This document shows, in pieces, positions 1-8,720 of a stretch of DNA of 64,000 nucleotides. The position numbers and the translations under genes were made by a program. This stretch comes from Rahnella bruchi (GTDB lineage: Bacteria > Pseudomonadota > Gammaproteobacteria > Enterobacterales > Enterobacteriaceae), in contig NZ_QZWI01000001.1 in the NCBI RefSeq assembly GCF_003614975.1, positions 1,070,685 to 1,134,684 of the forward strand, read 5' to 3'. The notes below the pieces were generated by a model that did not search any database, had not been told where the DNA came from, and worked only from the letters and a program-made list of their open reading frames with translations. Numbering within the stretch: the stretch's first letter is position 1; every line of letters starts with the position of its first letter.

Positions 1-333
1 ACGCAACACCGATCGTTGCTGAACATTGTCCCCCGCATTCAGGTCTTCCGCCGGGGCCAGCGCAGCGCGGATCATTTTGTAGGTAAACCACATCAGCATC
101 AGCGAGCCACCGACCCACAGCACCCAGCGCACGCTCTGGTATTGCAGCAAAATCGTCATCCCTGCCAGCGCCAGCACGGCGTAAATCAAATCGCCGATAC
201 AGGTACCGATTCCCAGCCAAAATCCGTGAAAATAGCCGCGTTGCATCGCCAGCGTCATCATGGCGATATTGGCAATCCCTATGTCCAGGCACAGCGACAG
301 GCTGAGCAAAAATCCATTTGAAAACGGCATCAT
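1..333 (-). CDS. LysE/RhtB-family amino-acid exporter, N-terminal part
   Basis: The first 111 residues of a membrane protein are encoded here; the rest lies beyond the left edge. The protein begins MMPFSNGFLLSLSLCLDIGI and shows three hydrophobic segments (about residues 5-25, 40-60 and 68-90). The small-residue pattern of the first helix, the GFWLGIGTCIGDLIY stretch and the hydrophilic loop starting near residue 95 are typical of LysE/RhtB exporters, which pump amino acids or homoserine lactones out of the cell. The start codon overlaps the stop of the upstream 430-residue gene as ATGA, so the two are almost certainly translated together. The exported substrate cannot be told from sequence. 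Confidence 0.8.
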   Translation of the reverse strand, partial: MMPFSNGFLLSLSLCLDIGIANIAMMTLAMQRGYFHGFWLGIGTCIGDLIYAVLALAGMTILLQYQSVRWVLWVGGSLMLMWFTYKMIRAALAPAEDLNAGDNVQQRSVLR

Positions 334-1622
334 AGCGGCACTCTCTTGATTAACTGGTTGTATTCGATCATGTCATTGGTCGTGCCCAGACGGGCCATCA
401 GAACCTCAACATCTTCAGGATTGGTATGCGGACAATGTTGCTGCATGAAAGCCTGTGCGCGCTCAGTATCGCCGCCCAGCAACTCTTCGCTCATCAGTCG
501 GGTCAGGCCCGCCATCTGGGTGAAGAACAGCTCAGGATGGAAATCTATCGAGCCGGTTTTCAGTTCAATGCAACCGTGCTCCCGCAGATAATTGAACTGG
601 ATCCAGGCCGCGCCTGCATCGGGATAACTGGACGGGCCACGGCGCAGATAGCGCAGCATTTCGAGAAAATAAATGCGCGCCAGCACCGTGCGGTCGAGCT
701 GTAATCCGTCCGCAATCTGCGGAGTCAGACACATCAGCAAACCGAACTGATCCGCCAGCGCTTCCTGCACCATCATTGAACCCCAGCGGTCAATTTTGCT
801 GAGTTTCGGGAAGACGTTTTCATTACGCACCAGCGAATGTCCGAGATCATGCCCGCGGAACCAGGCAATCAGATAACGCTGACACACCTGGCTGTCCGGC
901 AACGCTTCTTCCGCCCAGCCCATTTTGGCGGCTTCGGTGCGCGAAAACAGTTCGAACAATTGCAGATAGGTGTTGGCAAATACCACGGTGCGTTTCACCG
1001 GCGAATACTTCAGCCCCTCGTCTTCAGGGAAGAAATACGCAAAGTGTTTCGGATATGTATTGGCCTCACCCGCAATGCCAAACAGATTGATAATCTTGTA
1101 CGCACAACCCGGCATCGCCAGTAAATCTGCGGCGATTTCCTTTTGCAGATACAGCAGACTTTCCGGAAACAGGCTGTCCATCACATCCGAGATTTCCTGC
1201 AATACCGGCGCGGGTTCACCAAACCACGAGGAATAAAAACTTTGTTTGGATTTACCGACCCAGGTCGACGTGTTCCCGATACCGAGCACCAGCTGCTGTT
1301 CGTTCAGACCGGCGATCTGCGGCAGAACTGTTTTCCCACAACTGTCATCCGCCAGGATCTCCGCGCGAAGAAACAGACCGCGCCGGGTATCGGGATCGTC
1401 AAACATCGGAGCCAGACGAAAACACTGAATCGACATCTCTTCGCGCAGGGCATCCAGCAAACGGCTTTCACAGGCAGCTTCCAGCTGATTAATGGCTTCC
1501 GTCAGGCGCAGGCAATAGTGAATAGTTTGCAGAGCTTTGGGATTTAAATGGTCCGGAGCATCCAGATCCATCATTGAAACCTGGTATGCCGCAGCAGCTG
1601 GCCAAAATGACGTAGTAAACAT
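330..1622 (-). CDS. Uncharacterised 430-residue protein with gluzincin-like HxxxH/ExxxD pattern
   Basis: I do not recognise a named gene. The protein has 430 residues, no signal peptide and no membrane helix, so it should be cytoplasmic. The striking part is FRGHDLGHS (His258 and His262) followed about 25 residues later by QEALADQFG (Glu287, Asp291). An HxxxH helix followed by an ExxxD helix resembles the zinc site of dipeptidyl-peptidase III-like metallopeptidases (HExxGH...EExRAD), but here the residue after the first His is Asp, not Glu, so the resemblance is only in layout. The start has a ribosome-binding site (AAGGG, about 9 bases upstream). It overlaps a downstream LysE-type exporter by 4 bases, which suggests that it makes or processes an amino-acid-like compound that is then exported (inference). 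Confidence 0.7.
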   Translation of the reverse strand: MFTTSFWPAAAAYQVSMMDLDAPDHLNPKALQTIHYCLRLTEAINQLEAACESRLLDALREEMSIQCFRLAPMFDDPDTRRGLFLRAEILADDSCGKTVLPQIAGLNEQQLVLGIGNTSTWVGKSKQSFYSSWFGEPAPVLQEISDVMDSLFPESLLYLQKEIAADLLAMPGCAYKIINLFGIAGEANTYPKHFAYFFPEDEGLKYSPVKRTVVFANTYLQLFELFSRTEAAKMGWAEEALPDSQVCQRYLIAWFRGHDLGHSLVRNENVFPKLSKIDRWGSMMVQEALADQFGLLMCLTPQIADGLQLDRTVLARIYFLEMLRYLRRGPSSYPDAGAAWIQFNYLREHGCIELKTGSIDFHPELFFTQMAGLTRLMSEELLGGDTERAQAFMQQHCPHTNPEDVEVLMARLGTTNDMIEYNQLIKRVPL

Positions 1623-1775
1623 AGTTTCAGACCCTTAAGCGCAATGGAGTAACCTACTAAATCACTCCGCTGCTCACGGGTATTGGAAGAAATTGCGCAT
1701 AAGTCTGAACGCGTGATATTGCTCCCAGCGACTACAGTTAACCTATCCGTCTTTTTCTGCCAGGTGTTTGACATC

Positions 1776-2435
1776 ATGAGTTTATCTTTGCGCCATTATC
1801 TGCACGTGCGTGGTCGTTTACTGATCTCGATAATTGCCGGTCTGATTTGCTTTTTTGCGCTTCCCGCGCATCTGGGGATTTTGCAGCGCCTGATGATCGG
1901 CTGGAACGTGCTGGCGTGGATGTATCTGTTTTTCCTGTGGTTTCGCATGCTTCGCACCGAAGCAAAAGATATTCCGCATATCGCTAAAACTCAGGATGAA
2001 AGCGCCACCCTGGTGCTGACGCTGGTCACACTGACCTGTCTGGTCAGCATTCTGGCGATCCTGATGGAACTCGGCTCACTCAAAGAACTGACGGGAACTG
2101 CAAAAACCCTGCACATTCTGCTGACCGCGACCACGCTGATTGCCTCATGGGCACTGTTGCCGACGTCGTTCGCCATGCATTACGCCCATCACCACTATCT
2201 GCGGCGGTCAAAAGACGTTACGCCGATGATCTTCCCTGAAAAACCCGCCGAACCCGGCTACTGGGATTTCCTCTATTTCTCTTTCACTATTGCCGTCGCC
2301 TCACAAACCGCCGACGTCGCCACCGGCACCACCGATATGCGCCAAATTGCCCTGTTGCAGTCGGTTATTTCATTTGTGTTTAATCTGGCGATTTTAGGCT
2401 TTTCGATTAACGTCGGGGCGGGGTTACTGAGCTAG
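1776..2435 (+). CDS. DUF1345 family inner-membrane protein
   Basis: This 219-residue protein has about five hydrophobic helices and the family signature near its C-terminus, EPGYWDFLYFSFTIAVASQT, followed by a last helix ending in SINVGAGLLS. These are hallmarks of the DUF1345 (COG4291) family of bacterial inner-membrane proteins, whose role is not established. The reading frame is open upstream to 1683, but the start at 1776 is chosen because it has an AGGTG ribosome-binding site and opens with a normal N-terminus (MSLSLRHYLHVRGR); the upstream codons do not look like coding sequence of this family. It is divergent from the 430-residue gene to its left and monocistronic. Confidence 0.8.
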   Translation: MSLSLRHYLHVRGRLLISIIAGLICFFALPAHLGILQRLMIGWNVLAWMYLFFLWFRMLRTEAKDIPHIAKTQDESATLVLTLVTLTCLVSILAILMELGSLKELTGTAKTLHILLTATTLIASWALLPTSFAMHYAHHHYLRRSKDVTPMIFPEKPAEPGYWDFLYFSFTIAVASQTADVATGTTDMRQIALLQSVISFVFNLAILGFSINVGAGLLS

Positions 2436-2518
2436 TGATTGAAGTAATGCGCTGCTATTCATAGGATTTTCCGCAGAGTTCACTGTAACTGGAAAATAAG
2501 TGGGAAAACACCGAATTT

Positions 2519-2534
2519 AGACTTCTATACGTCT
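2519..2534 (+). promoter_or_regulatory. Tandem MetJ operator (met boxes) overlapping a promoter
   Basis: Two adjacent octamers, AGACTTCT and ATACGTCT, each match the MetJ met-box consensus AGACGTCT at 7 of 8 positions and are in the tandem arrangement MetJ needs for cooperative binding. A good -10 hexamer, TACAAT, lies at 2554-2559, so the boxes cover the -35 area and would block RNA polymerase when S-adenosylmethionine is plentiful. The site is about 63 bases upstream of the first gene of the transporter-aminotransferase operon. Confidence 0.72.
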
Positions 2535-2596
2535 AAAACTTAGTGTAGGTTTTTACAATATTTTCCCAATCTGGTTACGTTTAAGGAACTCCATTT

Positions 2597-3415
2597 ATGC
2601 GCACTCCGTTTGTTGCTGTGACACTCCTTGCTGCGACGCTGTTTTCTGCTGCCTCTTTTGCCGGTGCGACGCTTGATCGCGTGACCAAAACTGGCGTACT
2701 GCGCAATGCCATTGTGAACGATTATCCGCCATTTGGGTTTATTGATGACAATAACCAGCTGGCCGGTTTTGACGTGGATGTGGCGAAAGCCGTGGCGCAG
2801 CGCATGGGCGTAAAACTTGAAATTATCGCGCCGGGCTGGGAAACCATTGTCGGCGGTAAATGGCAGGGGCGTTGGGACACCTGCATCTGTTCGATGACGC
2901 CAAATACCGAGCGCGCCAAAGTGCTGGATTTCCCGACCGCGTATTACAGCTCACCGGCGGTGCTGGTGGTGAATAAGAAAGATGACCGCATTAAATCGGC
3001 AGCCGATCTGAGCAACAAAAAGATTGGTGTCGGCATCGGTTCATCCTATGAAACCTACCTGCAAAAAACGCTGGTGATCCCCGGCAGTAAGCCGATTGTC
3101 TTCCCGTTCGACAGCGTTCAGGTTATTCCAAGTGACGAAGAAGTGGCGTTCCAGAATCTGGCGCTCGGACCGGGCGTTCGCCTCGATGGCGTGGTATCGG
3201 ATTTAGCCACGGCTAACGCCCGTATCAAACGTGCGCCGGTATTTAAAATTGTCACCGAACTCTACGCAGAACCAAACTGGGTCGCGACCGACAAAGGCGA
3301 CGCAGAGTGGGATAAGAAAGTGGCTGACACCATTAAGTCACTGCGTAACGACGGCACGCTGGCGAAAATCTCCCAGCACTGGCTGGGTGAAGATATTACG
3401 CACGAGGTACCGTGA
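2597..3415 (+). CDS. Periplasmic amino-acid-binding protein (SBP family 3), MetJ-controlled
   Basis: This 272-residue solute-binding protein has a clear Sec signal peptide (MRTPFVAVTLLAATLFSAASFAG, cleavage near residue 22) and the family-3 signature GFDVDVAKAVAQRMG near residues 55-69, followed by the ligand-binding motif region SMTPNTERAKVLDFP. Family 3 proteins deliver polar amino acids to ABC permeases. The downstream permease starts inside its stop codon (TGATG), so the two form one transport unit. Tandem met boxes upstream suggest methionine, a methionine derivative or the matching 2-oxo acid as substrate; this is inference. No ATPase gene is present in the operon. Its ribosome-binding site is AAGGA, 10 bases upstream. 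Confidence 0.85.
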   Translation: MRTPFVAVTLLAATLFSAASFAGATLDRVTKTGVLRNAIVNDYPPFGFIDDNNQLAGFDVDVAKAVAQRMGVKLEIIAPGWETIVGGKWQGRWDTCICSMTPNTERAKVLDFPTAYYSSPAVLVVNKKDDRIKSAADLSNKKIGVGIGSSYETYLQKTLVIPGSKPIVFPFDSVQVIPSDEEVAFQNLALGPGVRLDGVVSDLATANARIKRAPVFKIVTELYAEPNWVATDKGDAEWDKKVADTIKSLRNDGTLAKISQHWLGEDITHEVP

Positions 3416-4239
3416 TGCCGCAAATCCCGGACAGCCAGCCGAAGGTGGAAACCCCGGAGCGCTGGCACCACGCACACGCGTTTAAATTTAAAACCGGGCT
3501 GACGTGGCTGATTTTACTCAGCCTGCTGCTCGGCACATTCAGCAAAATGGGGCTGGACTGGAGCCTGATAGGCCAGAAACTCCCCTTTCTGCTGGGCTTG
3601 CGTCTGTCACCGGACGGCTTTATTCAGGGTGCGGCGCTGACCATTATGATCACCGCCTGCTCGATGTTTTTCTGTCTGCTGATTGGGCTTATTACCGCGC
3701 TCGGGCGGATGTCGGAAAACGCGCTGGCCTTTGGCTGCGCGACGTTTTACGCCTCGCTGTTTCGCGGGACGCCGCTGCTGGTACAAGTGCTGATTATCTA
3801 TCTGGCGCTGCCGCAGGTAGGTATTGTGCTCGGTGCGCTCAGTTCCGGTATCATCGCATTATCAATGAACTACGGTGCTTATCTTGCGGAAACTATCCGC
3901 AGTGGCGTGCTTTCGGTACCGCGTGGTCAGCAGGAAGCTGCACTGGCACTCGGTGTATCGCGCTGGACGGTAGCCGTTCACGTGACGGCACCACAGGCCC
4001 TGCGCATTATTATTCCGCCTGCCGGATCGATGTTTATATCGATGCTGAAGGACTCTTCTCTTGTCTCGCTGATGGGGCTGTGGGAGCTGAATTTTCTGGC
4101 ACAATCGTACGGGCGCAGCACTTACCGTTATATGGAAATGCTGGCGACGGCGGCGGCGATATACTGGATTATGTCGATCGTGCTGGAGCTGTTGCAAAGC
4201 CGCCTTGAGCGCCGTTTTGCACAAGGGCAGCGCCGGTAA
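3415..4239 (+). CDS. ABC transporter permease, HisM/GlnP type
   Basis: This 274-residue inner-membrane protein carries about six hydrophobic helices and the EAA loop of amino-acid ABC permeases (QQEAALALGVSRWTVAVHVTA, around residues 182-202) that docks on the ATPase. Helix one is preceded by a 40-residue hydrophilic cytoplasmic head. The ATG at 3415 shares one base with the stop of the binding-protein gene; an in-frame GTG at 3412 is an alternative. No ATP-binding subunit is encoded next to it, so either a shared ATPase from elsewhere serves this importer or the locus has lost it. Substrate is unknown but the MetJ boxes upstream of the operon argue for a sulphur amino acid. Confidence 0.85.
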   Translation: MPQIPDSQPKVETPERWHHAHAFKFKTGLTWLILLSLLLGTFSKMGLDWSLIGQKLPFLLGLRLSPDGFIQGAALTIMITACSMFFCLLIGLITALGRMSENALAFGCATFYASLFRGTPLLVQVLIIYLALPQVGIVLGALSSGIIALSMNYGAYLAETIRSGVLSVPRGQQEAALALGVSRWTVAVHVTAPQALRIIIPPAGSMFISMLKDSSLVSLMGLWELNFLAQSYGRSTYRYMEMLATAAAIYWIMSIVLELLQSRLERRFAQGQRR

Positions 4240-4286
4240 TGTTATAGTTTTCACTCATTTTTGGATTTTTCATCAACGGGTACGCC

Positions 4287-5417
4287 ATGTCTTTTCCTGA
4301 AGATTTTCGTTTAATCAGCTATCTTTCGCGCCTCGAGCACGCCGTCCGTTTTCCGCTGTCGTCGTCTTATCCGGAATCGATGAGCATCGATACCTTGTTT
4401 GAGCTGGCGGGAAAACAGCATCGTGCGCCGTTCATGCAAACCACTCTGGATTACCCGCCGCTGCGCGGAACGCCCGAACTGCTGGATGCCATCGCCTCGA
4501 CGTATAAAAATATCACCGCGCAGGACGTCATCAGTTTTGCCGGTGCTGACGAAGCGATTTACGCCAGCTTCCAGATGCTGCTCAAAACCGGCGATCACGC
4601 GGTGGTGATCACCCCCAACTATCAGTCGCTGGAAAGCGTGCCGTTATCGCTGTGTGACGTCACCGGCGTGGCGCTTGAGGAAGATAACGACTGGGCGCTG
4701 GATACCGGTAAAGTCCGCGATGCGCTACGCGCCAATACCAAAGTGCTGGTGATTAACTTCCCGCATAATCCGACCGGGGCACTGATCAGCCGTCAGCAAC
4801 TCAATGAACTGGTCGACCTGTGCCGCGAGCACGGGATCTGGATCTTCTCCGACGAAGTGTACCGTATGACGGAGTTCGATCCGGCCGATCGTCTGCCGCA
4901 GCTGGCTGATATTTACGAGCGCGGGATCTCCCTGAATGTGACCTCTAAGGCTTACGGCTTACCGGGCCTGCGCATCGGCTGGGTCGCGTGTCAGGATAAA
5001 GCGTGGATGCTGGAACTTGAGCGCATGAAGCAGTATCTGTCGATCTGCAATTCCATGCCCGGAGAATTTCTGACTACCGTCGCGCTCAACGCCCGTGCAC
5101 CAATACTGGAACGGGTCATGGAGCGCTCACGCCGACAGCTCACAACCCTCACCGAATTCCTGGCGAAATACCCCCATCTTTTCCGGCTCTCCGTGCCGAA
5201 AGCCGGTGTGCTGGCATTCCCAAGGTATACCGGCACAGAAGGCGCAGAAGCTTTTGCCACGCAACTGGTGGAAGAAGCCGGTGTGATGGTTATTCCTTCC
5301 GTCGCCTACGCGTCAGAACTCAATACCGTGTCTGAAGATTTCCTGCGCATCGGTTTTGGCCGTGAAAATCTTGATGAAGCACTGGGTGAAACAGGCAATT
5401 GGCTGGATAAACGCTGA
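4287..5417 (+). CDS. PLP-dependent class I aminotransferase, MetJ-controlled operon
   Basis: This 376-residue protein has the class I/II aminotransferase landmarks: NFPHNPTGALIS (Asn161-Gly164), the PLP-pyridine-binding Asp in SDEVYRM (Asp189), the Schiff-base lysine in NVTSKAYGLPGLRIGW (Lys221) and the C-terminal substrate-carboxylate arginine in FLRIGFGREN. It would move an amino group between an amino acid and a 2-oxo acid in the cytoplasm. It follows the permease by 47 bases without a visible terminator and therefore probably shares the met-box promoter; conversion between methionine and 4-methylthio-2-oxobutyrate is a reasonable guess, not shown. The next gene to the right converges on it with only 12 bases between. 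Confidence 0.88.
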   Translation: MSFPEDFRLISYLSRLEHAVRFPLSSSYPESMSIDTLFELAGKQHRAPFMQTTLDYPPLRGTPELLDAIASTYKNITAQDVISFAGADEAIYASFQMLLKTGDHAVVITPNYQSLESVPLSLCDVTGVALEEDNDWALDTGKVRDALRANTKVLVINFPHNPTGALISRQQLNELVDLCREHGIWIFSDEVYRMTEFDPADRLPQLADIYERGISLNVTSKAYGLPGLRIGWVACQDKAWMLELERMKQYLSICNSMPGEFLTTVALNARAPILERVMERSRRQLTTLTEFLAKYPHLFRLSVPKAGVLAFPRYTGTEGAEAFATQLVEEAGVMVIPSVAYASELNTVSEDFLRIGFGRENLDEALGETGNWLDKR

Positions 5418-5429
5418 GATTGAAATTGC

Positions 5430-6311
5430 TCAGCCCAGCACCTGTTTTTCGGTCAGAAAATCGATAAATACCCGGACTTTTGGCAGCATATGGCGGCTGC
5501 TCGGCCACACTACCGAGAATTTGCCGCCCTCTTTCAGATACGGTGACAACACCGAAATCAGCTCGCCGGACGCCAGATAATCCCGCACGATAAATTCCGG
5601 CACATATGCCAGTCCTAATCCCTGCAACGTCGCCTGTAAAATCGATTCCAGGTTATTGCTGCTCAGTGCCAGCGGCAGCTCAGGGGGCGTTGCGCCTGTC
5701 ATCTCCCACTCCTGCCACTGCCCGTTACCCGGAAACCGGTAGCGCAGACAGGCGTGCTGATAAAGATCATCAGGATTATGCGGCACCGGATGCTCAGCAA
5801 AATAGTGCGCAGCTCCCACTATCGCAAACCGGAACGGCCCGAGGCGGCGCGACATCATCTGCGAACTGCTCAGCTCGCCGCTGCGAATGGCGATATCAAA
5901 ACCTTCATCAATGACATCTACCATCCGGTCGCTGAAATCCAGATCCAGCTCAACGTCGGGATAACGCTGGCGGAATTCCGGCAGGTGCGGCAGCAGCATG
6001 CGGTAACCGATAGCCGGTGCGGTGATACGCAATTTTCCACGCGGCACGGCGGAAATCCGCACCAGCTCCTGCTCGGCATCTTCCAGTTGCGAAACGATAT
6101 TCTGGCAGCGTTCGAAAAACAGCTGGCCTTCGTCGGTCAGGCTGATACGCCGGGTGCTGCGGTTGAACAGCCTCACACTCAGCTTTTCTTCCAGCCGCGC
6201 CACGCTTTTACCCACCGCCGAGGCAGAAATGCCCATCCGTTCTGCGGCTGCGGCAAAACTCTGACTCTGCGCCGCGCGGACGAACGCCAGTAGCCCGTTG
6301 AGGTTTTCCAT
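5430..6311 (-). CDS. LysR-family transcriptional regulator
   Basis: The 293-residue protein has the standard LysR layout: an N-terminal winged helix-turn-helix (residues 1-60, with FAAAAERMGISASAVGKSVARLE as recognition region and LFNRSTRRISLTDEG as wing) and a periplasmic-binding-protein-like effector domain from about residue 90 (RGKLRITAP onward). It belongs to the large AaeR/DmlR-like subgroup. It is transcribed away from an MFS efflux pump, with a 115-base shared control region, which is the classical arrangement for a LysR protein that controls its divergent neighbour and itself. The inducer is unknown. Confidence 0.88.
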   Translation of the reverse strand: MENLNGLLAFVRAAQSQSFAAAAERMGISASAVGKSVARLEEKLSVRLFNRSTRRISLTDEGQLFFERCQNIVSQLEDAEQELVRISAVPRGKLRITAPAIGYRMLLPHLPEFRQRYPDVELDLDFSDRMVDVIDEGFDIAIRSGELSSSQMMSRRLGPFRFAIVGAAHYFAEHPVPHNPDDLYQHACLRYRFPGNGQWQEWEMTGATPPELPLALSSNNLESILQATLQGLGLAYVPEFIVRDYLASGELISVLSPYLKEGGKFSVVWPSSRHMLPKVRVFIDFLTEKQVLG

Positions 6312-6426
6312 TTTCGACTCCTGTTTATTCGAGCGTTTTAGTCCTTAATCATCGGACTTACAGCCTGTTTCCGCAACATTACTGACATTTTATCATCATT
6401 ATTATCGTCAACTGTCGGAAGAAGCC

Positions 6427-7965
6427 ATGAACTCAACAACAACACAGTCAGCGGGCAGCCCGCGGGTTTTATTTACCGTGTGTCTGGCGGCGGTCATTTT
6501 GCCCCTCAACTTTGTCAGCGGCGCGGTAGCCACGCCCGCGATTGCCCGTGAACTCGGCGGCAGCGCGCAGGCACTGAGCTGGATAACCAATTCTTTTATG
6601 CTGACCTTCGGCTGCTTTCTGATGGCCGCCGGAGCGCTGGCCGATGAACTGGGACGTAAAAAAGTGTTTATCAGCGGCGTCTCGCTGTTTGCATTGCTGT
6701 CGTTATTGCAGGCTTTCAGCAGCAGTTTGCTGTGGATCGATCTGCTGCGCGCGGCACAGGGCATCGCCGCCGCTGGCGCACTGGCTGGCGGCGCAGCGGC
6801 TCTGGCACAGGAGTTTGACGGTGCAGCGCGCACCAGAGCGTTCAGCCTGATGGGCAGCAGTTTTGGCATCGGGCTCGCTTTCGGCCCGTTCCTCGCAGGT
6901 GTACTGATCGCGAATTTCGGCTGGCGGGCGGTATTTTTCTCCGCCACGGTGATTGCCGTGCTTTCGCTGGTCACGGGTGCGACCCGGATGCGTGAAACCC
7001 GTAACCCGCAGGCGACGGGCATTGACTGGCCGGGTACTGTCACTTTCACCGCGATGCTGGCGCTGCTGACCTGGGCGTTGATGGAAATCCCGCCATCCGG
7101 TCTGCACAGTCCGCTGGTACTTTCGCTGCTGGCTGCTGCAGCTTTGCTGCTGGTGATTTTTGTTATCGTGGAACGGCGGGTAAAAAACCCGATGCTCGAT
7201 TTATCACTGTTCCGCTATATCCGTTTTATCGGTGTGCAGGCGCTGCCTCTGGCCACGGGTTTCTGTTTTGTGGTGCTGCTGGTGATTTTACCGATGCTGT
7301 TTATCGGCGTAGAAAATCTTAGCGAAGAACGTGCCGGACTGATGATGATGGCGCTTTCGGTACCGATGCTGGTGGTTCCGCTGCTGGCGGCATGGCTGAC
7401 GCGCTGGGTGTCCGCAGGTGTGTTATGTACATCAGGCTTAGTGATTGCCGCCGCCGGTTTAGGCTGGCTGAGTCAGGCGGTGCTGGCGCAAAATATGACC
7501 GCGATGATTGCGCCGATGGTGATAATTGGCATCGGTACTGGTCTGCCGTGGGGGCTGATGGATGGATTGTCGGTGAGCGTGGTTCCCAAAGAGCGCGCAG
7601 GCATGGCGACCGGGATTTTCAGCACCACGCGCGTGGCCGGAGAAGGCATTTCGCTGGCGATCGTCGGTGCCATTCTGTCGGCATTAACACACAGCGCACT
7701 GGCGGCGAATTTTACAGTGGGTGACATCAGTCAGGCTGCGCAGCGGCTGGCAACCGGTAATCTCGCCGTGGCGCAGCAACTTATTGGGCAGGCCAGCACG
7801 GCGCAGCTTCAGCAGCTTTATGCCGCTTCACTGCACCCGCTGTTGCTGTGTCTGATGGCAATTACGCTGGTTTCCGCGCTGGTGGTACTGCTGGCACTGC
7901 GGGGCAATCATCAGGAAACATCTGAAACGGCGCACGCTGTGTGTCAGAAGGATCTGTCGCCGTAA
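6427..7965 (+). CDS. MFS transporter, DHA2 (14-helix) drug:proton antiporter family
   Basis: This 512-residue protein has about 14 hydrophobic helices and the MFS motifs expected of the DHA2 group: a loop 2-3 motif GALADELGRKKVF (residues 76-88), the proline-rich helix-5 antiporter motif (GSSFGIGLAFGPFLAG, about residues 143-158), and AIARELG...ALSWITNSFML in helix 1-2. Such proteins export toxic or amphipathic compounds with the proton gradient. The gene is divergent from the LysR regulator and ends inside the 3' end of the convergent ydcF gene (22-base overlap). The substrate cannot be told from sequence. Confidence 0.88.
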   Translation: MNSTTTQSAGSPRVLFTVCLAAVILPLNFVSGAVATPAIARELGGSAQALSWITNSFMLTFGCFLMAAGALADELGRKKVFISGVSLFALLSLLQAFSSSLLWIDLLRAAQGIAAAGALAGGAAALAQEFDGAARTRAFSLMGSSFGIGLAFGPFLAGVLIANFGWRAVFFSATVIAVLSLVTGATRMRETRNPQATGIDWPGTVTFTAMLALLTWALMEIPPSGLHSPLVLSLLAAAALLLVIFVIVERRVKNPMLDLSLFRYIRFIGVQALPLATGFCFVVLLVILPMLFIGVENLSEERAGLMMMALSVPMLVVPLLAAWLTRWVSAGVLCTSGLVIAAAGLGWLSQAVLAQNMTAMIAPMVIIGIGTGLPWGLMDGLSVSVVPKERAGMATGIFSTTRVAGEGISLAIVGAILSALTHSALAANFTVGDISQAAQRLATGNLAVAQQLIGQASTAQLQQLYAASLHPLLLCLMAITLVSALVVLLALRGNHQETSETAHAVCQKDLSP

Positions 7966-8720
7966 TCCGCTTCCAGCACCGGACGCAACCGCGCGTAGAT
8001 TTCCTCGATCTCAGCGGGGATCTGCACTTCTGCAATAAAGCCTGCACCTCGCGGGCCATACCCGCCCGGCGCATTACGCAGGCGCGGGATCTCGCCGAGC
8101 AACAACGACACGAATCGTGGCAAAGACCACAGGCTGTGATTCCCTTCTCCGGCAAAGCGCAGCCCTTTACCTTCGCGCTCCAGCTGAGGCACCAGCACCG
8201 GCCAGTTCAGGAATATCACTTCAGGACGATCGCGCCAGACGTGGCGGAAACTGGCGTCGGTGCGCAACTGCATCAGCGGATCCTGCACCAGCGTGATGTG
8301 AGTGTAATTGTCATCGACCAGATCCAGCACCCGCCGCGCCTGTAAGGCATTGTCGCCACAGTTAGTTGAGCCGGTTTCCAGCAAAATCTGCTTTTGTGGC
8401 ACTGCGCAGCACTGCACGGCAATATCGTTCAGCACCTCAGCTTCACTGCGACCCGAGGTATGAATGTGCCGGTAGCGCGGATGAGTTTGCACCGCCTGAT
8501 ACAGCAAATCAGTCGAGTGCCCGATCCCTCCGGCAATCAGCAACCGGGAAACTGAACCCTGCACCACCGCCTGAAATGCCGCTTCGGCGGTCGGTAAAAT
8601 CGCATTGCCCAGCAGGATCATCAGAGAGGGTTCACCCATCGGCCCCTTTCCTGAAGTCTGATCAAAAGCCAGAAAATACGCCAGCCGGTTCATATCGTTA
8701 ATCACGGACTCAGTAAACAT
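7944..8720 (-). CDS. ydcF: YdcF-like DUF218 family protein
   Basis: The 258-residue product matches the E. coli YdcF layout (266 residues): ILLGNAILPTAEAAFQ near residue 35, LLIAGGIGHSTDLLY, a SGRSEAEVLNDIAVQ segment and LLETGSTNCGDNALQARRVL, where the Glu and Ser/Thr/Asn residues form the conserved DUF218 pocket. E. coli YdcF binds S-adenosylmethionine but no reaction is firmly assigned. There is no signal peptide, so it is cytoplasmic, unlike the membrane-anchored SanA/ElyC branch of the family. Its 3' end overlaps the convergent MFS gene by 22 bases. Confidence 0.78.
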   Translation of the reverse strand: MFTESVINDMNRLAYFLAFDQTSGKGPMGEPSLMILLGNAILPTAEAAFQAVVQGSVSRLLIAGGIGHSTDLLYQAVQTHPRYRHIHTSGRSEAEVLNDIAVQCCAVPQKQILLETGSTNCGDNALQARRVLDLVDDNYTHITLVQDPLMQLRTDASFRHVWRDRPEVIFLNWPVLVPQLEREGKGLRFAGEGNHSLWSLPRFVSLLLGEIPRLRNAPGGYGPRGAGFIAEVQIPAEIEEIYARLRPVLEADYGDRSF

